From Syntrophaceae bacterium UBA2188 (GTDB lineage: Bacteria; Desulfobacterota; BSN033; UBA1163): DNA of 64,000 bases. The stretch is from positions 3,869 to 67,868 of the forward strand of contig DCVM01000184.1 in NCBI GenBank assembly GCA_002327985.1, in the 5' to 3' direction. Shown here in pieces: positions 16,315-24,548 of this stretch. Position 1 is the first letter of the stretch; the number at the start of each line of letters is the position of its first letter. The notes under the pieces were generated by a model that made no database searches, was not told the DNA's origin, and saw nothing but the letters and a program-made list of their open reading frames with translations. Made by a program: the position numbers and the translations under genes.

Positions 16315-17339
16315 GAAATCCCCTTCGCATGCTTTGCCCTATACAGGTCTTTCACCTGAGGATTGACAAAATTTCGAGGCCATTCTCCATGAAAGACTCG
16401 GATGACTTCTTCAACGGGTCTTTTGTGCAATTCTAAATTAGCCTCTACTGAAGTGAAAGCCGAATGGCCAGTCAAAATCACTTTATTTAATTGGAGTAGT
16501 GGATCAGTGGGATCGGGAGGCTCAGGGTCTAAAACATCCAAAGCAGCTCCAGCTATCATACCCTGCGAAAGCGCTGTATATAATGCGTTTCGTTCAACAA
16601 TCGGACCTCGGGATGTGTTGATCAGATAAGCTGTGGGTTTCATCTTCTTGAATTGCTCCATCCCGATAAGACCCTTGGTCTCTGTTGTCAGATTCGCATG
16701 GACCGACACAAAATCGGATTGGGAGAGAAGGAAATCTAGCTCAACAAGTTCCACCCCCATCTGAGCAGGGACATCTGGAAAGACGTAAGGATCATAAGTC
16801 AAAATCCTGGATACAAGCCCCCTCACCTTTGAAGCAATGGCTTGCGGAATTCGACCAAAACCGACCAGACCTAACGTTTGGGTATTTAACCTGTGAATGG
16901 TGGGGTATACCTGATATCGCATCTCAGGCCTTTCCACCGTCCATTTACCTTCTCTTACCAACCGGTCAAGAGGAAAGAGCTTCCTTGCGCAGGCCATCAT
17001 CAATGCAAGCGTATGTTCTGAAACCTCATCCAGGCAATAATCGGCAACATTGGCCACGCAGACACCGCATTCCGTTGCTGCCTCTACGTCAATGCCTTCA
17101 TAACCAATACCTATGTTGGCAATAATCTTACAATAATGGAGTTGTTCAATGATTTTTCGAGTAATTTTTTGGTAAAGGGAAATCGTGATGATAGCCTCTG
17201 CATCATGAGCCAAAGCAATGATTTCTTCTTCGCTGTCGCATTGCCTTTTGATAAAATGGGCCTGGATATCCGCAAAACTCTTTGCATTAATATCCACATA
17301 GGCTGGAAGATCCAAGGTCATCGCCACTTTCCAAGTCAT
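16311..17339 (-). CDS. D-2-hydroxyacid dehydrogenase (NAD-dependent)
   Basis: A 342-residue member of the D-isomer-specific 2-hydroxyacid dehydrogenase family. The NAD site reads GLVGFGRIPQAIA, with Pro where many have the third Gly. The catalytic Arg is in NTSRGPIV, the Glu in DPEPPDP and the His in TGHSAFTS, so it should be active. It would interconvert a 2-oxo acid and a D-2-hydroxy acid. I use ATG 17339, just before the first beta strand; GTG 17360 is the longer option and overlaps the upstream stop. Its placement between the oxoacid:ferredoxin oxidoreductase and the HgdAB-like genes matches the order of reactions in 2-hydroxyacyl-CoA dehydration pathways. Confidence 0.9.
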   Translation of the reverse strand: MTWKVAMTLDLPAYVDINAKSFADIQAHFIKRQCDSEEEIIALAHDAEAIITISLYQKITRKIIEQLHYCKIIANIGIGYEGIDVEAATECGVCVANVADYCLDEVSEHTLALMMACARKLFPLDRLVREGKWTVERPEMRYQVYPTIHRLNTQTLGLVGFGRIPQAIASKVRGLVSRILTYDPYVFPDVPAQMGVELVELDFLLSQSDFVSVHANLTTETKGLIGMEQFKKMKPTAYLINTSRGPIVERNALYTALSQGMIAGAALDVLDPEPPDPTDPLLQLNKVILTGHSAFTSVEANLELHKRPVEEVIRVFHGEWPRNFVNPQVKDLYRAKHAKGIS

Positions 17340-17352
17340 GGCTTCTCTCTCT

Positions 17353-17913
17353 TCACTCACTCTTTAAATTTAACCTTGCTATATCTACTCCCTTTTCAAG
17401 AGCCTGTTTATTGAAGGCCAGGGTTTTTGCCCTGTCCACAAACTTTTTTTCCAACTGGGCATAGATCCTCTCAATGGGCAATGCCTTGGTGATCTCAAGA
17501 TAAGCCCCGAGGAGAATTAAATTGGCTGCCTGGACATTTCCCATCCTGTTTGCCATCTCAATGGCAGGGACGGGGAATAATTGGATATCTGTCCGTTTCA
17601 TCTCCTCCTTAAGCCCAGCCGTTTCAAAAATGAGAGAACCTCTTGGCTTTACTCGATCGAGGAAGGTTGGGAGTTGGGAAATGGCCATCACCATCACAAC
17701 ATCCGCTTGAGAAAGGAGAAAGGAAGCAATTTCCTTTCTTGAGAAAATCACAGTGCACTCAGAAGCTCCCCCTCTGACCGCTGCTCGATAGGAGGGCAAC
17801 CAGGTAACATGGGCATAATCAGCCATAGCCGCTTCCGCCAACAACTGACCCGCAGTGAGCACTCCCTGCCCTCCAATTCCTGCCATGATCACTTCAAACC
17901 GAATATCGGCCAT
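17353..17913 (-). CDS. 2-oxoacid:ferredoxin oxidoreductase, gamma subunit
   Basis: A 186-residue protein with the gamma-subunit signature GIGGQGVLTAGQLLAEAA at the N-terminus and the PSYRAAVRGGASECTVIFS segment. It completes a four-subunit Vor/Kor-type enzyme with the three upstream genes. These oxygen-sensitive enzymes convert a 2-oxo acid, CoA and oxidised ferredoxin to acyl-CoA, CO2 and reduced ferredoxin. An AGGAAGG box precedes the ATG. The specific oxo acid cannot be read from this subunit. Confidence 0.92.
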   Translation of the reverse strand: MADIRFEVIMAGIGGQGVLTAGQLLAEAAMADYAHVTWLPSYRAAVRGGASECTVIFSRKEIASFLLSQADVVMVMAISQLPTFLDRVKPRGSLIFETAGLKEEMKRTDIQLFPVPAIEMANRMGNVQAANLILLGAYLEITKALPIERIYAQLEKKFVDRAKTLAFNKQALEKGVDIARLNLKSE

Positions 17914-17942
17914 CTCTGCTGCCTTCCTGACTTAGACTGGAT

Positions 17943-18701
17943 TCAGGTTTTGTCGACATCCTTGATTTCCCCAAGGGGAAACTCCTTTATGACTTCCTCC
18001 TGGATCCATTTAAGGGAATCGACCGGCTTCATCCTCCAATTGGCAGGACAGGCTACCAAAACTTCAACAAAGGTCATTCCCAAATCATCCATTTGTTTCT
18101 GGAGAGCTTTTTTAATAAATTTTCTTGTTTGCTGATACTGTGCAGGAGTCGTCAGGGCGCCTCGGGCGGCATAACAAACTCCTCGCATGGTGGCGACGAG
18201 CTCAGGAACATGAAGAGGATAGCCATGGCTGGGAGTTCTGCCCTCAGGGGTGGAGGTGGTTTTCTGTCCCATGAGGGTCGTTGGACCCATTTGGCCACCG
18301 GTTGTCCCATAGTTTGTATTGTTAAGCATGAAGATTGAAATTCTTTCACACCGGTGACAGGCGCCTAAAAACCCTTCACTTCCAATAGAGGCGCAGTCTC
18401 CGTCCCCCTGGATGGTGAAAACAATCGGCTCCCCATCCAAAGCATGCTTAATACCCGTGGCAGCGTCCGCAGCACGGCCGTGAATGACCTGAACGACATC
18501 GATATCAAGAGGCATGCACAATCTCGCATGGCAACCCACCCCGGTTACCCCAATCGCACGATCTTCAATACCTAATTCGTCGATAGCTTCAGCTAATAAC
18601 CGCTCCATTAGCGGGTGTTGGCATCCTGGACAGTAGGGGTATCTTCCCACGTTGCGATTCCACAATCTCGGATTTCCGGAAACCAAGACCTTCTGTATCA
18701 T
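17943..18701 (-). CDS. 2-oxoacid:ferredoxin oxidoreductase, beta (TPP-binding) subunit
   Basis: A 252-residue protein with the beta-subunit opening YPYCPGCQHPL, VTGVGCHAR, the thiamine-diphosphate/Mg motif GDGDCASIG near 110-118 and NNTNYGTTGGQMGPT, all typical of VorA/KorB/PorB proteins. It carries the cofactor that decarboxylates the 2-oxo acid. Its start overlaps the alpha-subunit stop by four bases (ATGA). Confidence 0.94.
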   Translation of the reverse strand: MIQKVLVSGNPRLWNRNVGRYPYCPGCQHPLMERLLAEAIDELGIEDRAIGVTGVGCHARLCMPLDIDVVQVIHGRAADAATGIKHALDGEPIVFTIQGDGDCASIGSEGFLGACHRCERISIFMLNNTNYGTTGGQMGPTTLMGQKTTSTPEGRTPSHGYPLHVPELVATMRGVCYAARGALTTPAQYQQTRKFIKKALQKQMDDLGMTFVEVLVACPANWRMKPVDSLKWIQEEVIKEFPLGEIKDVDKT

Positions 18702-19807
18702 TTGTCTCCCTTCTGTAGCAATCGGTTAATTTCTTCAGAAATCCTATGTGGCAGGATCATCCCTGCAGGAGTCGGCAAATGACGTGCAAACAATCCAAGA
18801 TGATGGACGTCTGCCTTACCCTGGACAGCGGCATTAACATCTTCTACCATTTGTCCTTCGATATTATCTTCAACGACCAAGAATTTTTTTGCACCTTTTT
18901 CGATGGCCTCGGAGATAGCTTTCTCTGGAAAAGGCCATAGGGTAATAGGGCGAATAAATCCTACCCCGAGCCCCTGAGCACACGCCTCATTCACAGCCTC
19001 TTTGGATACCCTCGAAGTATATCCATAAGCGACAATCCAAAGCTTACAGTCATCCTGCTGAGTCATTTCAGCTCTTACTTCAGATTTCATCTTCTCCACC
19101 TTATCGTACCAATGTTTGGCAAAACTCATCATGGTGGGATAAGGTTCCCTTCCCTGGACAACAGCGGCAAAAGTAACATAACGACGCTTCTTGTCATTCT
19201 GTTTTCCCTTCCCTCGGACGGCCCATTCCTTCTCCGGGAGGGAATCGAAGTTCAACGTTCTCAACTCCAAGGGTTCCATGAGATGACCAATGAGCGCATC
19301 GGAGAGGAGGATGACTGGATTTCGGTATTTATCAGCCAAATAGAAGGCCAGTTGGACCAGATCATAGGTCTCCTGGACCGAGGCTGGGGCCAGGACGATA
19401 TTTCGATAACCACTTCCACCCCCTCCTCTTGTCGCTGAAAGATAATCAGCCTGAGCGTGCTGTACGCTCGGTGCACCCGGTGTCCCTCCCCTTTGTACCA
19501 AGGCAATCACACAAGGCAGTTCCCCAGCACAGAGATTTGCAATGCCTTCTTGCATCAAACCCCACCCAGGTCCTGACGTAGAGGTGATGACTCTCTTCCC
19601 AGTGGCTGCAGCTCCGTAAACCATGTTGATCGCACCCACTTCAGATTGGGCCTGAACAAAAGTCCTCCCCATTTTTGGAAATTTTTGCGCAAACCATTCA
19701 AATGTCTCGTTTTGAGGAGTGATGGGATAACCGAAGAAGGCATGGCAGCCCGCAGCCAAGGCTGCCTCTCCCACTGCCTCATTTCCTTGAATAAATATTT
19801 TCTCCAT
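18698..19807 (-). CDS. 2-oxoacid:ferredoxin oxidoreductase, alpha subunit (VorB-like)
   Basis: A 369-residue protein starting MEKIFIQGNEAVGEAALAAG, with GYPITPQNET and TSTSGPGWGLMQEG, then GTPGAPSVQHAQADYLSA. These are the pyrimidine-binding-domain hallmarks of VorB/KorA. The wording of the central region (YRNIVLAPASVQE) recalls branched-chain 2-oxoacid (VorB) enzymes, so a 3-methyl-2-oxobutanoate-like substrate is possible but unproven. I trim the N-terminus to ATG 19807, 8 bases after the ferredoxin-subunit stop; the longer frame overlaps that gene. Confidence 0.92.
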   Translation of the reverse strand: MEKIFIQGNEAVGEAALAAGCHAFFGYPITPQNETFEWFAQKFPKMGRTFVQAQSEVGAINMVYGAAATGKRVITSTSGPGWGLMQEGIANLCAGELPCVIALVQRGGTPGAPSVQHAQADYLSATRGGGGSGYRNIVLAPASVQETYDLVQLAFYLADKYRNPVILLSDALIGHLMEPLELRTLNFDSLPEKEWAVRGKGKQNDKKRRYVTFAAVVQGREPYPTMMSFAKHWYDKVEKMKSEVRAEMTQQDDCKLWIVAYGYTSRVSKEAVNEACAQGLGVGFIRPITLWPFPEKAISEAIEKGAKKFLVVEDNIEGQMVEDVNAAVQGKADVHHLGLFARHLPTPAGMILPHRISEEINRLLQKGDK

Positions 19808-19814
19808 GGATGAG

Positions 19815-20078
19815 TTATCCGCGTTTGGACCTTCTTGTCTTCTTTTTTCTTTCTTTATCTGCCTTGATTTGATAAACTTCGATCGCAAATTCTGGGCACA
19901 TCTGACTGCAAACCCCACACCCTTTGCATTTCTTTTGATGGTTAAAGGCCGGTAGCAAAAACCCTTCTGGACTCACTTTCTCTCCGGTAATGACAATGCA
20001 ACCTTGGGGACAAAAGACCTCACAGTATCCACATCCCTTGCAATATTCCTCATGAATAACGATTTGACCCGTTGCCAT
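19815..20078 (-). CDS. 2-oxoacid:ferredoxin oxidoreductase, delta subunit (2[4Fe-4S] ferredoxin)
   Basis: An 87-residue ferredoxin with two clusters: CKGCGYCEVFCPQGC and CKGCGVCSQMCPEF. The C-terminal tail is very basic (KERKKKTRRSKRG). It passes electrons from the TPP site to soluble ferredoxin and is the first gene of the four-gene set. Confidence 0.94.
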   Translation of the reverse strand: MATGQIVIHEEYCKGCGYCEVFCPQGCIVITGEKVSPEGFLLPAFNHQKKCKGCGVCSQMCPEFAIEVYQIKADKERKKKTRRSKRG

Positions 20079-20098
20079 GCCTCGTCACCTAAAATTCT

Positions 20099-21313
20099 TT
20101 AGATAACCGCCTCATCCCTCAGTTGAATGATCTCTTCCCAATCGTAACCCTTCTCGAGGAGAATCTCCTCCGTGTGCTGGCCAAATTCAGGTGCTGGCAA
20201 ACGGAGTCTTGCCGGGCTTTTATAAAACTTGATGGGCATGCCCACTGTTTTGATCTTCCCCAAGGCTGGATGGTCAAAATCTGCAAGATAATCGTTCTCC
20301 AGGACTTGTGGGTCTGTGAGTAGATCCTCCAAGGTGTTCACCGGTGAACAAATGATATCCCCGGCATTCTTAAGAATTTTTAACCATTCTGAAGAACTCT
20401 TCGTAAAAAAAACAGAATCTAAAATAGTGATGAGCCCTTCACAATTTTTTCTTCTCGCTTCCATGTCCCTGAAACGGGAATCTTCAATGAGATGGTCTAG
20501 GCGGAGAGCCTGGCAAAATATGGACCAATACCGATCGGGTTGAAGCATCGCTAACGCAATCCATTTTTGGTCGCCGCACTGATAGATATTCCATAAGGGG
20601 TTGTACGCTTTTTTCCGACTCACCCTTGGCGGAGCATGACCGGAGGCAATCGTTCCAAACACATCCAGACCTAAAAGATGGAGACCACTACCTAAATGGG
20701 AGACTTCCATCTCCTGTCCAATTCCGGTCCTCTCACGGGCTACAAGGCTTGCAAGTATTCCAAAGGCCAACATGATCGCCCCGATTTGGTCAGCAATGCC
20801 AGCTCCATAGACCACGGGGGGGGAATCCGGCTCTCCTGCAATCGTCATCATTCCTGATCTCGCTTGGCCTAGATAGTCGAAAGCTGGATCCTTGGCATCA
20901 GGACCTTTTGAACCAAAGCCCGTCGCCGAGGCATAGATCAATTTTGGATTGTGCTTCGACAGGATACCGTAGTCTATCCCCAGCTCTGTGGCTACACCTA
21001 ACCGAAAATTCTGTATAAAGACATCTGCTCCTTCGATCAACTTAAATAGGATCTCTTTCCCTTTCGGCTTTTTGAGATCAAGGGTCAGGCTTCTTTTATT
21101 ACGATTATTGTATTCAAAATACCAACTCCTCCCCTGCGGCAACTTGACAGGGATTCCACGGATCCACTTGATCCCCCTTCCGGGATCTCCCTGGGTGCGT
21201 TCCTCGATCTTGATCACCTCTGCGCCTAAGTCTCCTAAAAAGGCTCCTGCAGAAGGTCCCATTTGCCAGATCCCACATTCAACGATCTTGATCCCCTCGA
21301 TCGGTCCGTCCAT
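20099..21313 (-). CDS. Class III CoA-transferase (CaiB/BaiF), catalytic Asp present
   Basis: A 404-residue CaiB/BaiF protein. N-terminal IEGIKIVECGIWQMGPSAG and VIKIEERTQGDPGRG bind CoA, and the nucleophilic Asp is found in AGIADQIGAIML, at the expected distance from GIGQEMEVS. It can therefore work alone as a homodimer, unlike the pair at 9024-11497. The gene lies 20 bases upstream of the ferredoxin gene, in the same operon. The donor and acceptor acids are not known. Confidence 0.92.
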   Translation of the reverse strand: MDGPIEGIKIVECGIWQMGPSAGAFLGDLGAEVIKIEERTQGDPGRGIKWIRGIPVKLPQGRSWYFEYNNRNKRSLTLDLKKPKGKEILFKLIEGADVFIQNFRLGVATELGIDYGILSKHNPKLIYASATGFGSKGPDAKDPAFDYLGQARSGMMTIAGEPDSPPVVYGAGIADQIGAIMLAFGILASLVARERTGIGQEMEVSHLGSGLHLLGLDVFGTIASGHAPPRVSRKKAYNPLWNIYQCGDQKWIALAMLQPDRYWSIFCQALRLDHLIEDSRFRDMEARRKNCEGLITILDSVFFTKSSSEWLKILKNAGDIICSPVNTLEDLLTDPQVLENDYLADFDHPALGKIKTVGMPIKFYKSPARLRLPAPEFGQHTEEILLEKGYDWEEIIQLRDEAVI

Positions 21314-21325
21314 CTTAAGTCTCCC

Positions 21326-22120
21326 TCATCTTCGAAAATGGGGTTCCCTTTTTTCGAAAAAGGCTTTCACTCCTTCTCGGTGGTCATCCGTCACAAAACA
21401 GATATTCTGCATCAATCCTTCGAACTCCGTCTGTTCCTGAAGGGATGAAACTAGTTCTCTGAACACGGCTCTTTTAATCAACCGAAGAGCAACCCTCGGT
21501 CCCTTTGCTATTCTGGATGCCATGGCCATGGCTTCCTCCATCAGTTTTTCATGAGGAACGATTTTATTCACCAACCCAACACCATAAGCCTCTCGGGCAT
21601 CCAGTTTCCCCGCTGTGTAGAAAAGCTCAAGAGCTTTTCCCATTCCAATGGTTCTTGGCAGAAGATAGGTCAGCCCTACATCCGGAACGAGACCCATTCT
21701 GACGAAGGCAAGGATGAATTTAGCCTGATCCGAAGCAATTCTCAGATCACATAGCAGGGCAATAGAAATCCCTGCTCCTGCTGCAACGCCGTTGATGGCC
21801 GCGATGATGGGTTTATCGATTTTCGCGATCTCAACTCCCCAGGCGCCAAAGCGATCAATGGAAGTTATCCTCTTTTTTGGCTGATCTTCTTCTTTGATTC
21901 GCTTTGCAAATTTCTCGATATCACCTCCTGCACAAAAGGCTTTTCCTGCACCGGTCAAAATGATCCCATCAATCTGTTCATCCCGCTCCGCCTCTTTGAG
22001 GGCTTCAATCAATTCCTCCCTCAACTTCGGAGTGAGAGGGTTGCGTTTTTCCGGCCGATTCAATGTGATGAGTACAAACCGGTCATCTCTTTTTTCGTAT
22101 AGAATGGAGCTATAAGCCAT
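21326..22120 (-). CDS. Crotonase-family isomerase (PaaG-like)
   Basis: A 264-residue crotonase. The first hydratase Glu position reads GAGISIALLCD (Ser), and the second region is VRMGLVPDVGLTYLLPR, with an Asp two residues after the Pro-preceding Val. This is the arrangement of PaaG-type isomerases, where an Asp shifts a double bond. It would therefore isomerise an enoyl-CoA or a ring-epoxide CoA ester rather than hydrate. It precedes a class III CoA-transferase gene by 12 bases. Confidence 0.9.
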   Translation of the reverse strand: MAYSSILYEKRDDRFVLITLNRPEKRNPLTPKLREELIEALKEAERDEQIDGIILTGAGKAFCAGGDIEKFAKRIKEEDQPKKRITSIDRFGAWGVEIAKIDKPIIAAINGVAAGAGISIALLCDLRIASDQAKFILAFVRMGLVPDVGLTYLLPRTIGMGKALELFYTAGKLDAREAYGVGLVNKIVPHEKLMEEAMAMASRIAKGPRVALRLIKRAVFRELVSSLQEQTEFEGLMQNICFVTDDHREGVKAFFEKREPHFRR

Positions 22121-22144
22121 TTATTTCTTTTCTTCTCCTCGAAG

Positions 22145-23293
22145 TTATTTCCCCAGAAGGGTTCTGGCAATGATGATTTTTTCTATCTCTTTCGTCCCTT
22201 CGTAAATCTCTAAAATTTTTGAGTCCCTGAAGATGCGCTGCACCTTATATTCATCAATATAACCATATCCCCCGTGCATTTGGAGCGCCTCATCTGCACA
22301 TTTGACTGCCATCTGCCCAGAGAACCATTTGCTCATAGCAATGAGGCCGTGATCCACATGACCGTTATCAATGGACCAGGCTGCTTCATAGTAAAGATTC
22401 CTTGCCGCCCTGATATGAGTCGCCATCTCAGCGATCTTGAATTGAGTTGCCTGAAAAGATGCGAGAGGTTGGCTGAAAACAACCCTCTTTTTGGCATAAG
22501 CAACGCTCTCCTCTAAAGCTGCTCGTGCAATTCCAACCGCTGCAGCAGAAACATTGACCCGGGACATATTAAATTGATACATGACCTGTCTAAACCCTTC
22601 TCCCTCTTCTTCTCCAATTAAATTAGTAACTGGAACTCTGACCTCATTGAGGCTAATTTCTGCTGTGTCACAGGCACGGACTCCAAGCTTTCCATACAAT
22701 TTGCTTGCTTCAAATCCAGATCGATCCTTTTCCACGATAAAAAGACTAAACTGATCCTGTTTTTTAGGACGTTCAGGGTTTGTCTTGCAGAGAACCATAA
22801 GATAATCGGCAATATCCCCATTCGTAATAAACATCTTGGAACCATTGATAATATATTCCTTCCCATCACGAACCGCTGTGGTCCTGACATTGGTGACATC
22901 CGAACCAGCATCGGGTTCCGTGATCGCAGACCCCATAATGCATTCACCTTTTGGAAGGGGAGGGAGATATTTCTTTTTCTGTTCCTCTGTCCCAAATTTC
23001 ATGAGCAGGTCAGAACCAAAGGCCGTAGAGGTAATCGACAATCCAATGCCCGGATCCACCGCCCAAAACTCCTCAATGATCAAACAGGCTTCCAGTCTTC
23101 CCAACCCGGGCCCTCCGTAATTCTCACTTACGTTAACGGCCACAAAACCCAGCTTTGCCGCTTTCTTCCATATCTCAAGATCGAACGTTTCATTCCGATC
23201 AAATTCCTGGGCTCGATCAGGAAATTCTCCTAAAGCAAACTCCTTCGCCGCATTTTTAATATCGATCTGTTCTGCAGATAATTTAAAATTCAT
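22145..23293 (-). CDS. Acyl-CoA dehydrogenase (canonical Glu position)
   Basis: A 382-residue flavoenzyme of the short/medium-chain acyl-CoA dehydrogenase type. ITEPDAGSDVTN and KMFITNG form the flavin site, and the catalytic base is Glu365 in EIYEGTKEIEK. The helix-G position, which carries the base in isovaleryl-CoA dehydrogenase, is Ser-Arg (FNMSRVNVS), so the canonical base applies. It would introduce a 2,3-double bond and hand electrons to Etf, which is not encoded in this window. Confidence 0.94.
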   Translation of the reverse strand: MNFKLSAEQIDIKNAAKEFALGEFPDRAQEFDRNETFDLEIWKKAAKLGFVAVNVSENYGGPGLGRLEACLIIEEFWAVDPGIGLSITSTAFGSDLLMKFGTEEQKKKYLPPLPKGECIMGSAITEPDAGSDVTNVRTTAVRDGKEYIINGSKMFITNGDIADYLMVLCKTNPERPKKQDQFSLFIVEKDRSGFEASKLYGKLGVRACDTAEISLNEVRVPVTNLIGEEEGEGFRQVMYQFNMSRVNVSAAAVGIARAALEESVAYAKKRVVFSQPLASFQATQFKIAEMATHIRAARNLYYEAAWSIDNGHVDHGLIAMSKWFSGQMAVKCADEALQMHGGYGYIDEYKVQRIFRDSKILEIYEGTKEIEKIIIARTLLGK

Positions 23294-23328
23294 ATTTGAG
23301 ATCCTTTCCCAATCTTTTGGAATCTCCC

Positions 23329-24534
23329 CTATTGAAGGCCTACAAGGGTCACACTCGCTACAGCTCGGGTTGGAAATCCCCCTATGTTGTGTGTTAGTCC
23401 AATCTTTGGATCCTCCACCTGACGCGCCTCTGCTTTTCCCTGGAGTTGTTTATATATTTCGTATAACATTCGAATTCCGGTGGCGCCGATTGGGTGGCCG
23501 AAACATTTCAAACCCCCACTGGGTTGGCATGGAATCTTCCCGCCCAGCTCAAAAAAACCGGATTCCACGTCCTCTCTCGCCTTTCCTCTTGGGGAGATGA
23601 GCAGATCTTCATAAGTGATGAGCTCTGTAATGGAAAAACAGTCATGAACCTCCATCATGCTGATCTCTTCCCGGGGGTTCTTGATGCTGGCTTCCTCATA
23701 AGCCTTGATCGCTGCACGGTAAGTCGGTTCCACATGAGTATAATCATATTGGCTGTACATTAAGCTCTCTCCAGAATCGGCTGCAATCTGGAGGGCTTTC
23801 ACATAGATGGGATCGGGTCTAAAATTCTTAGCCAGTTCAGCTCGAACGATGATGGCGGCAGCGGCTCCATCGCTTACGCCGCAGCTGTCCAAAAGACCTA
23901 AGGGCCAGGCCACAATGGGAGCTTTGAGGACATCTTCAACCGTTATCTCCCGTCGGAGATGAGCCTTCGGATTCAAGGAACCATTGTGGTGGCTTTTTAC
24001 AGAGATGTGAGCCAAAATTCTTTTTCCTTCTCTGGGATCAAGCCGATACCGATCAAAATATCTTGTTGCCATCATGGCGAAGGCACCTGGACCTGTATGA
24101 TTGGGCCAGATGATTCGATAAAGAGTTCCTAAGGTCATAACGTGTCGAGCATCTGGAAGGCCTGCATAACCGAGATCCTTGAGCTTCTCCACACCGATGG
24201 CAAGAGCAATATCGCAAGCCCCTGAGGCTACAGCATAGCAAGCCCCTCTGAAAGCCTCAGAGCCACTCGCACAAAAATTTTCCACATGAGTGACAGGAAT
24301 GAAGGGAAGTTTCAAGGTTGTGGAGGAAGGAAGGGCGCTGTGCCCAATGTTAACTTCCGTATAATGATTCCCCTGCCAGGCAGCCTGGATATCTTTTGCT
24401 TCAATTCCAGCATCTTTAATAGCTTCCTTAAAGGCATCGACCATTAAATCCTCTGCACTCTTATCCCAGAGTTCCCCAAATTTTGTGCAGCCCATTCCGA
24501 TAATCGCGACCTTATCTTTTATTCCCTTGGACAT
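23329..24534 (-). CDS. Thiolase (SCP-x/archaeal type), Cys and His intact; module copy 2
   Basis: A 401-residue thiolase closely related to the one at 11504-12676, sharing GMGCTKFGELWDKS and KAPIVAWPLGL. The nucleophile is Cys88 (VENFCASGSEA) and the His is in LKCFGHPIGATG. I place the start at ATG 24534, seven bases after AGAGAGG; the longer frame overlaps the upstream fusion gene. Its partner is the HMGCS-like/DUF35 fusion immediately upstream, exactly as in copy 1. Together with the dehydrogenases nearby it should perform the thiolytic step, on a substrate different from that of copy 1. Confidence 0.9.
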   Translation of the reverse strand: MSKGIKDKVAIIGMGCTKFGELWDKSAEDLMVDAFKEAIKDAGIEAKDIQAAWQGNHYTEVNIGHSALPSSTTLKLPFIPVTHVENFCASGSEAFRGACYAVASGACDIALAIGVEKLKDLGYAGLPDARHVMTLGTLYRIIWPNHTGPGAFAMMATRYFDRYRLDPREGKRILAHISVKSHHNGSLNPKAHLRREITVEDVLKAPIVAWPLGLLDSCGVSDGAAAAIIVRAELAKNFRPDPIYVKALQIAADSGESLMYSQYDYTHVEPTYRAAIKAYEEASIKNPREEISMMEVHDCFSITELITYEDLLISPRGKAREDVESGFFELGGKIPCQPSGGLKCFGHPIGATGIRMLYEIYKQLQGKAEARQVEDPKIGLTHNIGGFPTRAVASVTLVGLQ

Positions 24535-24548
24535 TCTCATTCCTCTCT

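Noticed and set aside
16685..17125. 146-residue plus-strand frame
   Set aside because: Shadow of the D-2-hydroxyacid dehydrogenase gene, whose catalytic residues are intact.
19815..19918. N-terminal extension of the alpha subunit into the ferredoxin gene
   Set aside because: The extension is basic, unlike the family, and is the ferredoxin tail in another frame; ATG 19807 gives the normal N-terminus.
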